Shown here in pieces: positions 1 to 5,731 of a stretch of DNA of 17,490 nucleotides. This DNA is from Candidatus Ratteibacteria bacterium (GTDB lineage Bacteria; CAIJMQ01): positions 1-17,490 of the forward strand of contig JAQURI010000015.1 of NCBI GenBank assembly GCA_028715665.1, read 5' to 3'. The notes below the pieces were generated by a model, which had not been told where the DNA came from, did not search any database, and worked only from the letters and a program-made list of their open reading frames with translations. Each line of letters begins with the position of its first letter. Positions within the stretch are counted from its first letter, which is position 1. A program made the translations under genes and the position numbers.

Positions 1-503
1 TCCATAAACTAAACAAAAAAATCTGCGACGATTTGGACAAAGCAAAATTCAATACTCCAATCGCCGCATTCATGGAATTTGTCAATTTCGGCTATGCAAA
101 CAAAGAAAAAATCGGCAAAGATATAATTAAAAGAATGTTATTGCTCCTTGCGCCTTTTGCACCGCATATTGCGGAAGAATTGTGGGAGAGGGTAGGGGAA
201 AAACCGTCTTTATTTGTCCGATTAAAATCTTTTTTAGGTTTTGCTCAACAAAAGAAAACATCTGTATTCGAAAACGCCTATCCCCAATACGATGCAACTC
301 TTATCAAAGAAGAAACGATTACAATAATAGTGCAGGTGAACGGAAAATTAAGGACAACATTACAGGTTGACAGAAATATATCCGAAGAAGATTTGAAGAA
401 GTTAGCCCTCCAAGATGCCCATGTTCAAAAACACACTGCAGGGAAAGAAATCCGTAAAGCTATTGTAGTGAAGGGAAAATTGGTTAACTTCGTGGTGAGT
501 TGA
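1..503 (+). CDS. leuS: Leucyl-tRNA synthetase, C-terminal part (partial)
   Basis: This is the 3' end of a class I leucyl-tRNA synthetase, which charges tRNA-Leu in the cytoplasm. The frame (first full codon at base 3) is open to the window edge, so the TTG at 33 is not a real start. The anticodon-binding domain is recognisable from FNTPIAAFMEF near the left end and LLAPFAPHIAEELWERVG (about bases 150-197). The C-terminal domain is recognisable from VQVNGKLR, HTAGKEIRKAIVVKGKLVN and the terminal VVS. The oddity is about 18 residues between SLF (207-215) and ENAYPQYD (270-293), where the family normally runs directly from the Leu/Ile/Phe strand into a WPxYD-like motif. This stretch ends in SVF, echoing the SLF before it, and is reported as a likely in-frame insertion. 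The CDS ends at TGA 501-503, just before a palindromic repeat. Family assignment is certain; the insertion rests on remembered family sequences. Confidence 0.95.
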   Translation, partial: HKLNKKICDDLDKAKFNTPIAAFMEFVNFGYANKEKIGKDIIKRMLLLLAPFAPHIAEELWERVGEKPSLFVRLKSFLGFAQQKKTSVFENAYPQYDATLIKEETITIIVQVNGKLRTTLQVDRNISEEDLKKLALQDAHVQKHTAGKEIRKAIVVKGKLVNFVVS

Positions 504-510
504 GCTTCTC

Positions 511-583
511 TGTCATTGCGAGGAGCGAAGCGACGAAGCAATCTCTGAGATTGCCACGCTCATTACATTCGCTCGCAATGACA
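511..583. repeat. CATTGCGAG-type palindromic repeat
   Basis: The outer arms TGTCATTGCGAG (511-522) and CTCGCAATGACA (572-583) are perfect 12-bp inverted repeats. Inside, GCAATCTC (538-545) and GAGATTGC (547-554) form a second perfect hairpin. Dispersed repeats beginning TGTCATTGCGAGG are a familiar sight in many bacterial genomes. This one sits exactly in the gap between convergent leuS (+) and the deacetylase gene (-), so it could act as a bidirectional terminator, although neither side has the T-run of a classical intrinsic terminator. Confidence 0.85.
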
Positions 584-601
584 GGAAAAAGAAGAATTCT
601 C

Positions 602-1264
602 TCATCGGGGTGGTTGGTTAACAAGATACTCAGCCATCTGGCTAAAAGTAAGAAACAAGAATCCCTGCCGTTTTAATTCCGTGATAATCTCAGGGATTAC
701 AGTGACCGTCTCATTTCGAAATTCATGGAACAAAATAGTAGTCCCGTCCGCGATATTCGTAATTGCCCTTTGTTTAATCTGTTCTGTGGTCAAATCTCTC
801 CTGTAATCCTCGGAAGACACAAGTTTGGGCGCATACACCTTAAGATTAACTTTCGCGGCTATAGGGGCTATTCGCGGGTCGGATTCAACAAAGGGGAGCC
901 AATACCATTTCGGCGTATACCCAACCTTTTCAATGATAACTTCCTGCGCTTTCACTATATCGTGTTCCAATGCAGTATCGTTTAAATCTTTCGGATGAAG
1001 ATGAGCATACGAATGGTTTACTATTTCGTGTCCTTTATCTACTGCGGTTTTTGCAATATCGGGATGTTTTTCTACGTTCGTCCCTATATATCCGAATGTA
1101 ACATGTATCCCTTCACCTTCGAAAATAGCTAAGAATTCTTGAGAATTATCTGTCGTAGGTCCGTCATCAAAAACAAGCGCTACATATTTAGTCGCCGGTT
1201 CAGCTTTAACCGAGCAAGTAGCTGTCAGTAAGAACATCGTAATAAATAGTAAACGTATGAACAT
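602..1264 (-). CDS. Exported polysaccharide deacetylase (NodB domain)
   Basis: This is a NodB-homology (carbohydrate esterase 4) protein, predicted to remove acetyl groups from a surface or cell-wall sugar polymer outside the cytoplasm. I start it at the ATG at 1264; an in-frame TTG at 1279 adds five residues. In the long numbering (225 aa), residues 6-26 form a hydrophobic signal peptide ending VKA, a plausible signal peptidase I site. Motif 1 is VFDDGP (D38, D39) and motif 2 is HSYAH (H89, H93), giving the usual Asp-His-His metal site. The motif 3 region reads WYWLPF and lacks the conserved Arg. A motif 5-like LFHEF carries H185. The missing Arg could mean altered substrate or weak activity. 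There is no clear Shine-Dalgarno; TACAAT lies only a few bases before the ATG. It is the last gene of the minus-strand run, 48 bp after its upstream neighbour. Confidence 0.88.
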   Translation of the reverse strand: MFIRLLFITMFLLTATCSVKAEPATKYVALVFDDGPTTDNSQEFLAIFEGEGIHVTFGYIGTNVEKHPDIAKTAVDKGHEIVNHSYAHLHPKDLNDTALEHDIVKAQEVIIEKVGYTPKWYWLPFVESDPRIAPIAAKVNLKVYAPKLVSSEDYRRDLTTEQIKQRAITNIADGTTILFHEFRNETVTVIPEIITELKRQGFLFLTFSQMAEYLVNQPPR

Positions 1265-1311
1265 GAGATATTGTAGCAAAATAAGTGGGATAGTTATAAG
1301 TTTTTACAACT

Positions 1312-2043
1312 TCATTGTTGACTTTGAGGTAAGATAGGAATTTGTTCTAATGTAGCAAATAATTGTATATTGGGAACCATAAGTTTTATTTTTTCCATTG
1401 AGATTCCATATCCGATAATTCCAAGTAGAACTGATTCATTCATTTCAGGAACTTGTTTACGCAATTCAGTTATTTTGTAATCTTTTTCAGCATCTTCTAC
1501 ATTAAATTTTTTGGTACTGGAATTATCAAGGGTTTTTTGCATTCTTATCTTGAAAGTTTTTATCATTGCTCTCTTCAGATTAGTTGTTGTAAGAATTGGA
1601 CCGCACCATTTAATTCCTTCATTTTCGCTTGGTATGCCCCAAATCCTAGGCCATTCTTTACGAAAAATATTAACCTCTCCTCTAACTTCTTCTGATAAAA
1701 TGAATATATTTTCGTCAAGTGTTTCAATCAATCTCATCCAAATTAATAATATTTCTTCACTATATTTATCAACTTTAAAATCTTCTCCTTGTTCAACTGC
1801 TTCTAAAGCTATATGGAATGAAAGAACTTCTAAATTTGTATCAGCTTTCGTGATAGCTGCCATAATTGCTTTTTTTGCCTCTGCTTCTATCTTCCCTGAT
1901 TGTTCTTCTGAAGAAATATCCCGTATGTCCTGCACTGTTGCAAAATTTTTTGTCTTTTCAGAAATATAAGTAGGGATGAAAATAGAAAAAGCTATAACTA
2001 ATAGATAATTAACTATAATCATAGTTATTTCTCGTTTACTCAT
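1312..2043 (-). CDS. Membrane-anchored protein of unknown function
   Basis: I do not recognise this 243-aa protein. It begins MSKREITMIIVNYLLVIAF, a single hydrophobic segment at about residues 8-27 that should anchor it with a long soluble remainder. The rest is rich in Glu, Lys and Ile and probably mostly helical, with a central WPRIWGIPSENEGIKWCGP stretch that may be a more structured turn. The start is well supported: AAGGAGG lies 7-8 bases before the ATG at 2043. The gene is visibly richer in AT than leuS or the deacetylase and sits just beyond one copy of a 33-bp direct repeat that closes a three-gene cassette. It may be accessory DNA. No enzymatic motif is visible. Confidence 0.75.
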   Translation of the reverse strand: MSKREITMIIVNYLLVIAFSIFIPTYISEKTKNFATVQDIRDISSEEQSGKIEAEAKKAIMAAITKADTNLEVLSFHIALEAVEQGEDFKVDKYSEEILLIWMRLIETLDENIFILSEEVRGEVNIFRKEWPRIWGIPSENEGIKWCGPILTTTNLKRAMIKTFKIRMQKTLDNSSTKKFNVEDAEKDYKITELRKQVPEMNESVLLGIIGYGISMEKIKLMVPNIQLFATLEQIPILPQSQQ

Positions 2044-2080
2044 AGATACCCCTCCTTCAATAATAAAAAAGTCAAATAAT

Positions 2081-2113
2081 CTTCCGCATGAAACCCTATT
2101 TTGCCTTTGTGTT
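2081..2113. repeat. 33-bp direct repeat, copy A
   Basis: This matches 3638-3670 at 31 of 33 positions, with an uninterrupted 25-base identity at 2085-2109. It covers the last codons and stop of the 150-aa membrane protein gene. The other copy covers the end of the DUF3467 gene, where the same bases are read in a different frame. That points to a DNA-level duplication rather than shared protein function. Confidence 0.85.
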
Positions 2114-2548
2114 ATTTTTTCGACGTTTTAATACCAACGAAGCTCCTAAAACGGATGAACATAATAGTAATATCCAGCTAACGACAACGACAGTATTTAA
2201 CCACCAAAAGATTCCTGAAGGTGATATAAAATAAAAAGAAAAATACAAAACATAAAAAATAATTAAGAGAATAGCGGGAAGTATAGCAACAAATAAACGG
2301 CAATTTCTAATAAACTTCATAGTAACTATTCCCTGCAATATCCCTGTTAAAATAGAAGGCAAAAAATGGCAGAGTATAGTATATTGAATAAAGAAAAATG
2401 TACGACCAGATTTAAGTGCATATAATTTAATCGAAAGGGCTACGAATAAACCAGCAATTGCAGGTAAAAGATAGATTGAAATAAAAGTAGCTACAACGAT
2501 TATACCCACGTCAATTAAGTTATTTTTCGTTTTGATAGATATAGTCAT
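2096..2548 (-). CDS. Small polytopic membrane protein, unknown
   Basis: This 150-aa protein has about four hydrophobic segments (approximately residues 12-40, 45-70, 80-108 and 115-142) and a basic tail LVLKRRKNNTKAK. I recognise no family. It is the third gene of a cassette with the RDD protein and a two-helix protein. Its ATG lies 2 bp after the stop of the preceding gene, so translation is probably coupled. The final codons come from the 33-bp direct repeat shared with the DUF3467 gene but read in another frame, so its C-terminus may have been created by the recombination event. The gene is AT-rich like its neighbours. Confidence 0.72.
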   Translation of the reverse strand: MTISIKTKNNLIDVGIIVVATFISIYLLPAIAGLFVALSIKLYALKSGRTFFFIQYTILCHFLPSILTGILQGIVTMKFIRNCRLFVAILPAILLIIFYVLYFSFYFISPSGIFWWLNTVVVVSWILLLCSSVLGASLVLKRRKNNTKAK

Positions 2549-2550
2549 TA

Positions 2551-2910
2551 TTACTTAACTTTTTTTTGTGTTGATTTCTTATGTATCAGATAATCGGAAG
2601 CGCCGATGCAATAGACGACGATGAATAAAACAATGAATATAAACAAAAGATACAGAGAAACAAATAATGCGGGACCTAAAGTGGTAAGGCCCCAGGCAAA
2701 AAATTTGTAACCGGGAGTGTCCGTTTGCCCGTTTAGTGTTCTCATAGGTAGTTTAAGCAGGTAGTATAACGAGCCCAGCAGCATCCACAGTATGCTGATT
2801 CCCGCAATGAATTCAATTATAATTTCTAATGTTTTCTTATACTTAAGGGGGCATTTTCGCAGTAGAAGCGGCTCCGTCTCCCAATGGTATTTTTTATCTT
2901 TTTTTATCAT
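2551..2910 (-). CDS. Small two-helix membrane protein, unknown
   Basis: This 119-aa protein has a basic N-terminus and two hydrophobic spans, at about residues 28-53 and 76-104 (LFVSLYLLFIFIVLFIVVYC). They are separated by a polar loop containing LNGQTDTPGYKFF. The ATG overlaps the stop of the RDD gene by four bases (ATGA), and its own stop is 2 bp before the next start, so the three genes form a tight operon. I recognise no family. The tail KKSTQKKVK is strongly basic, which would place it in the cytoplasm. A role with the RDD protein is likely from coupling alone. Confidence 0.75.
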   Translation of the reverse strand: MIKKDKKYHWETEPLLLRKCPLKYKKTLEIIIEFIAGISILWMLLGSLYYLLKLPMRTLNGQTDTPGYKFFAWGLTTLGPALFVSLYLLFIFIVLFIVVYCIGASDYLIHKKSTQKKVK

Positions 2911-3500
2911 GATTGTGTATTTTCAGGTTGTGTAAAACCATATCTCTTGTATGCATCGGGTCTTATTATTACAAGTGTTCCTGCTATGAAATCGTGCAAA
3001 GCCCGTTTTTTCTTATCAATCAATATTGATAACAATAATCCAAAACTCCATACAACACTAAAAGTTTGAAGATAGTTAGACCAGTGTGGATAAAAGCTGC
3101 CCATATATTTTGCTTTTTCAAGGTAACTCATTACGCGATATGTTCCGTAGGAAAAGGATTTGAATGCGATTGTAAAGGCAATAAGATATAACACGCTAAA
3201 CAAAATATTCACGGATAAACGCAAAAATGTCTCTTTATAGGATATCGGTTCAAGTGATGTTTTTACAATTTTTATTTTCATGGCAAGTTTGCCGGGGGTA
3301 GCGCCGAATTTCACTAAAAAGAATACATTAAAGGCAATTGCAAAGACAGCCCATAAATATCGGGAAACAACATATGAGATTGAAGAGTAGTTTTCAAAAG
3401 GAAGTATTAGTGAATTCAATCCCGCAAAAATGATAGTATCAATAATAGCTGCCGGAATCCTTAATCCAATTCCTGCATACACTGCTTTATCAGTTTTCAT
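2907..3500 (-). CDS. RDD-family membrane protein
   Basis: The 197-aa product starting at ATG 3500 has the RDD arrangement. It begins with YAGIGLRIPAAIIDTIIF (R14, D21). A second helix is followed by the conserved loop FGATPGKLAMKIKIV (about residues 66-79). The C-terminal motif is KKKRALHDFIAGTLVI (H169, D170). RDD proteins are polytopic membrane proteins; some have been linked to ion transport, but the role here is unknown. The same frame stays open to 3608, giving 36 extra codons, but those lie across two strong hairpins and do not resemble the domain. A weak GAGAG precedes the 3500 start. The stop overlaps the next ATG by four bases. Confidence 0.85.
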   Translation of the reverse strand: MKTDKAVYAGIGLRIPAAIIDTIIFAGLNSLILPFENYSSISYVVSRYLWAVFAIAFNVFFLVKFGATPGKLAMKIKIVKTSLEPISYKETFLRLSVNILFSVLYLIAFTIAFKSFSYGTYRVMSYLEKAKYMGSFYPHWSNYLQTFSVVWSFGLLLSILIDKKKRALHDFIAGTLVIIRPDAYKRYGFTQPENTQS

Positions 3501-3527
3501 TTGTTCTCTCTTACAACTTACACCCAA

Positions 3528-3554
3528 AGATTTGAAGAAAATATCTTCAAATCT
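3528..3554. repeat. Perfect hairpin in the RDD leader
   Basis: AGATTTGAAGA (3528-3538) and TCTTCAAATCT (3544-3554) are perfect 11-bp arms around a 5-base loop. It lies 28 bases upstream of the RDD start codon and next to a second hairpin, so it may shape the leader RNA of the cassette or be part of a palindromic repeat. Confidence 0.8.
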
Positions 3555-3564
3555 GAACTTGAGC

Positions 3565-3605
3565 GTCCCCATTGCTAGTTTTGCCACCCGCAAAACTATG
3601 GGGAC
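3565..3605. repeat. Long hairpin upstream of the RDD gene
   Basis: The outer arms GTCCCCAT (3565-3572) and ATGGGGAC (3598-3605) are perfect. The inner arms AGTTTTGC (3577-3584) and GCAAAACT (3590-3597) are also perfect, with a 4-base bulge on one side and a 5-base loop. It follows the DUF3467 gene (transcribed leftward) and precedes the RDD gene, so it could attenuate or separate the two parts of the minus-strand run. There is no T-run typical of an intrinsic terminator. Confidence 0.8.
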
Positions 3606-3637
3606 CACTTAAAACTTATCACTTATCACTGTATTTC

Positions 3638-3670
3638 CTTACGCATGAAACCCTATTTTGCCTTTGGGTT
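3638..3670. repeat. 33-bp direct repeat, copy B
   Basis: This is the partner of 2081-2113 (31 of 33 identical, 25 contiguous at 3642-3666). Here it encodes the last residues of the DUF3467 protein (PKGKIGFHA and stop). Because this copy lies inside a conserved-family gene and in its normal frame, it is probably the ancestral copy. Confidence 0.85.
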
Positions 3671-3935
3671 CTTCTGCGGCTTGGATAACGCCGAATTTCG
3701 ATTCGTATCTGGCGATGTTGTCCTGCAGGGCTTTGAGCACTCTTTTCATATGTCCGGGGCTAATAATTACTCTTGCGGTGACCGTTCCCGCAGGCGGGAC
3801 GACCATCAAAAAATCCATCACGAATTCTTCTTTGGTATGCATAACGAACATATTGTTGGCATATGCTCCGCTTTGGATATGCGGCGGACAAGTGACTTTT
3901 ATTTCTTTTTTTTGTTCCGGCTGACCGTTTGCCAT
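3639..3935 (-). CDS. DUF3467 family protein
   Basis: This 98-aa soluble protein matches the DUF3467 pattern. It has a QSGAYANNMFVMHTKEEFVMDF block (about residues 21-42), followed by PPAGTVTARVIISPGHMKRVLKAL (48-71) and NIARYESKFG (73-82). The family is widespread and its function is unknown. The start has a strong AGGAGG five bases upstream. The gene begins 12 bp after the lipoprotein stop, so it is co-transcribed with that gene. Its 3' end carries one copy of the direct repeat. The assignment is from family memory and is fairly secure. Confidence 0.88.
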   Translation of the reverse strand: MANGQPEQKKEIKVTCPPHIQSGAYANNMFVMHTKEEFVMDFLMVVPPAGTVTARVIISPGHMKRVLKALQDNIARYESKFGVIQAAEEPKGKIGFHA

Positions 3936-3947
3936 TTGTTCCTCCTT

Positions 3948-4343
3948 TTATATTGTCTTTTCCTCTAATTCTTTCTTCAGTTCTGAAACATCAAAACTAT
4001 ATACGCTTAATGTATTTGTATAATCAACGATTAAAAACTTTTTTTCGTAAATGGTGAATACCACTATTATCTTTTCTGTTGTTGAATCGGGTTTGAATAA
4101 ACTTACGCAGGAAAGGGCGATGTCGCGAGCTTTTTCTTCTCTTTGGGGTTCTTCCAAGTTGTTGAATGGCGAATTTATGAAATTCACCGTCATTTCTTTA
4201 TTATTGTGTATTTCTATATTGATATTGCGGTGGTTATATTCTTTTGACAGTGCTTTTATAATCCTGAACATATCGCTGATTTGCGCGCATCCGCAAATCA
4301 GGGTAACTAAAAGAACAGCGATTAAAAGGTTTTTTAATCTCAT
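3948..4343 (-). CDS. Putative small lipoprotein, unknown
   Basis: This 131-aa protein begins with a short basic then hydrophobic leader ending LICGCAQ. C19 fits a lipobox (I-C-G-C), so it is probably lipidated and exported. The mature part has no motif I recognise. It has alternating beta-like stretches (NINIEIHNNKEMTVNFIN, KIIVVFTIYEKKFLIVDYT) and ends in a charged helix ELKKELEEKTI. Its ATG overlaps the stop of the upstream membrane protein gene by four bases, and it is followed closely by the DUF3467 gene, so all three are co-expressed. Confidence 0.75.
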   Translation of the reverse strand: MRLKNLLIAVLLVTLICGCAQISDMFRIIKALSKEYNHRNINIEIHNNKEMTVNFINSPFNNLEEPQREEKARDIALSCVSLFKPDSTTEKIIVVFTIYEKKFLIVDYTNTLSVYSFDVSELKKELEEKTI

Positions 4344-4855
4344 ACTTGTTTAGTAATCTTATTTATAAAATTTGCTATCGGTTCACTTTGCCTAATTAGC
4401 ACTAAGGCTACAATAATTATTACTATGGATTGTCCCATCTGATGCCACCATGTAAATTTGGTGGCATATTGCGTCCGTACAGAAAAAACAATTACAAACT
4501 CTCTGATAAGTTGTGCGCCCGATGGGATTAAGTAATATAACCCTAGAATTTGAATCCAGAAAGCTAATCGCGTGTAACAAGGCAGTGAATCTGATTGTTT
4601 GGGTTCTTGTTGTTCTGATTTTCCTATAAGCATATTAATCAATTTTTCTCGCTTAAAAAGTAAGAGAGCAGAAACTACAAGAGGAATTAATAAATATACC
4701 CACATCATTAAGATATAAACTCCTTTTCTCATAAACTCATCTTTTGGACTAAAGAAAAAATACCAAGTTGTAGATATCATAGACTGGACGAAATATATAA
4801 GAAAATAAAGCCCGAAAATAATAAGCACAATATCAAGAACCTGTCTTTTATTCAT
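4340..4855 (-). CDS. Four-helix membrane protein, unknown
   Basis: This 171-aa protein has four hydrophobic spans, at roughly residues 8-32, 45-67, 93-122 and 141-160. A polar loop containing EQQEPKQSDS separates spans two and three. I recognise no family. The start ATG at 4855 is preceded by a purine-rich GAGGGGGGAG a few bases upstream. It follows the SIMPL gene by 19 bp and overlaps the lipoprotein gene by four bases, which fits one envelope-related transcript. Confidence 0.75.
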   Translation of the reverse strand: MNKRQVLDIVLIIFGLYFLIYFVQSMISTTWYFFFSPKDEFMRKGVYILMMWVYLLIPLVVSALLLFKREKLINMLIGKSEQQEPKQSDSLPCYTRLAFWIQILGLYYLIPSGAQLIREFVIVFSVRTQYATKFTWWHQMGQSIVIIIVALVLIRQSEPIANFINKITKQV

Positions 4856-4874
4856 AACTCCCCCCTCTTTTGTT

Positions 4875-5621
4875 CTATTCTAATTCAAAACTGACCGTAA
4901 TCCGGGCATTTACATTGATTTGCCCTAATTCGATAGTGCTTTCCGTCTCCGAAGTACCGCCTGCATTTTGTACTATGTTTTGTGACATCATATTTCCGCC
5001 CCAACGAGAACCCCACCAGTTGTTATACCAGGACCACCATCCTGCCTGGTCTTCGCGGATTGTATGGGGTTTGCCGACTTTTTGTCCCAGCGCTTTGGCC
5101 AGGTCGTTGGCTTTCTCCTGCGCCGCTTTGATTGCAAGTGCGCGCGCCTGGTCTCTATACTCACGCAGTTCCGTCGTGCGGAATTGGATGCCGTGGACAT
5201 AATTTGCTCCGGCATTTAGGGAGTTGCTCAGAACATCTTCGAATTTTGAAATATCTTTTAATGTGATAACGATTGATTTTCGGACAAAATAACCGATGAA
5301 TTCCTGTTGTGTATATCGGTCGGTATATCTTGGCTCAATACTGATATAATCGGTTTGTATATATTTGTCTTCTATCCTGTTTTTCTCGGCCACGTCGACA
5401 ATATTTTTTACTTTCTGGTCATTTTCATTTTTGGCGGCGTTCAAATCTTTGTTGGAGGTTTCTACTCCGAGAGTAAGGATGACTTCGTCAGGCACAACTT
5501 TCACTTCGGCATCGCCCGTGACCGTTATTAAACGCATTTCTTTTTCGTCCAGAGCAAAAGCGTTTCGTGAAAAAGCTAAAACAAACAATACCGCACATAA
5601 AATATTTAAAAAAGTTTTCAT
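4875..5621 (-). CDS. Exported SIMPL-domain (DUF541) protein
   Basis: The 248-aa protein has a signal peptide (residues 1-23, ending RNAFA) and a single SIMPL/DUF541 domain of the YggE type. Diagnostic pieces are ITVTGDAEVKVVPDEVILTLGVET (about 32-55), IQTDYISIEPRY, YFVRKSIVITLKDISKFEDVL, and QARALAIKAAQEKANDLAKALGQKVGKP (about 158-185). The C-terminal strand INVNARITVSFELE closes the domain. Family members are periplasmic or outer-membrane associated, and YggE-like proteins have been linked to stress tolerance, but the biochemical role is not settled. An unusual Trp-rich loop, AGWWSWYNNWWGSRWGG, lies at about 193-209. AAAAAGGAGG is well placed before the ATG. The gene heads the minus-strand run and has a candidate promoter at 5642-5670. 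Confidence 0.92.
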   Translation of the reverse strand: MKTFLNILCAVLFVLAFSRNAFALDEKEMRLITVTGDAEVKVVPDEVILTLGVETSNKDLNAAKNENDQKVKNIVDVAEKNRIEDKYIQTDYISIEPRYTDRYTQQEFIGYFVRKSIVITLKDISKFEDVLSNSLNAGANYVHGIQFRTTELREYRDQARALAIKAAQEKANDLAKALGQKVGKPHTIREDQAGWWSWYNNWWGSRWGGNMMSQNIVQNAGGTSETESTIELGQINVNARITVSFELE

Positions 5622-5641
5622 GCCGCCCTCCTTTTTTGAAT

Positions 5642-5670
5642 AAGTTACCCCTTAACAGATAAGAAGTCAA
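5642..5670 (-). promoter_or_regulatory. Candidate sigma-70 promoter for the SIMPL gene run
   Basis: On the minus strand TTGACT (5665-5670) is followed after 17 bases by TAACTT (5642-5647). The -35 is good and the -10 is weak. It lies downstream of the palindrome ending the flavoprotein gene and about 20 bases before the SIMPL start. Confidence 0.35.
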
Positions 5671-5677
5671 TCATTTA

Positions 5678-5729
5678 CCCCCATACCAATGTATTCCTGC
5701 CTGCCAGGATTGGCAGGCGGGGGTATGGG
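5678..5729. repeat. Palindrome after the flavoprotein gene, possible terminator
   Basis: The outer arms CCCATACC (5680-5687) and GGTATGGG (5722-5729) and the inner arms GCCTGCCA (5699-5706) and TGGCAGGC (5711-5718, 4-base loop) make a long interrupted hairpin. It begins right after the flavoprotein stop and separates it from the SIMPL gene on the same strand, so termination is a reasonable role. The CCTGCCTGCCA type of core is also common as a dispersed repeat. Confidence 0.7.
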
Positions 5730-5731
5730 AT

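Noticed and set aside
3501..3608. N-terminal extension of the RDD protein
   Set aside because: The extra codons run across two hairpins and are not part of the RDD domain; the ATG at 3500 starts just before the first conserved motif.
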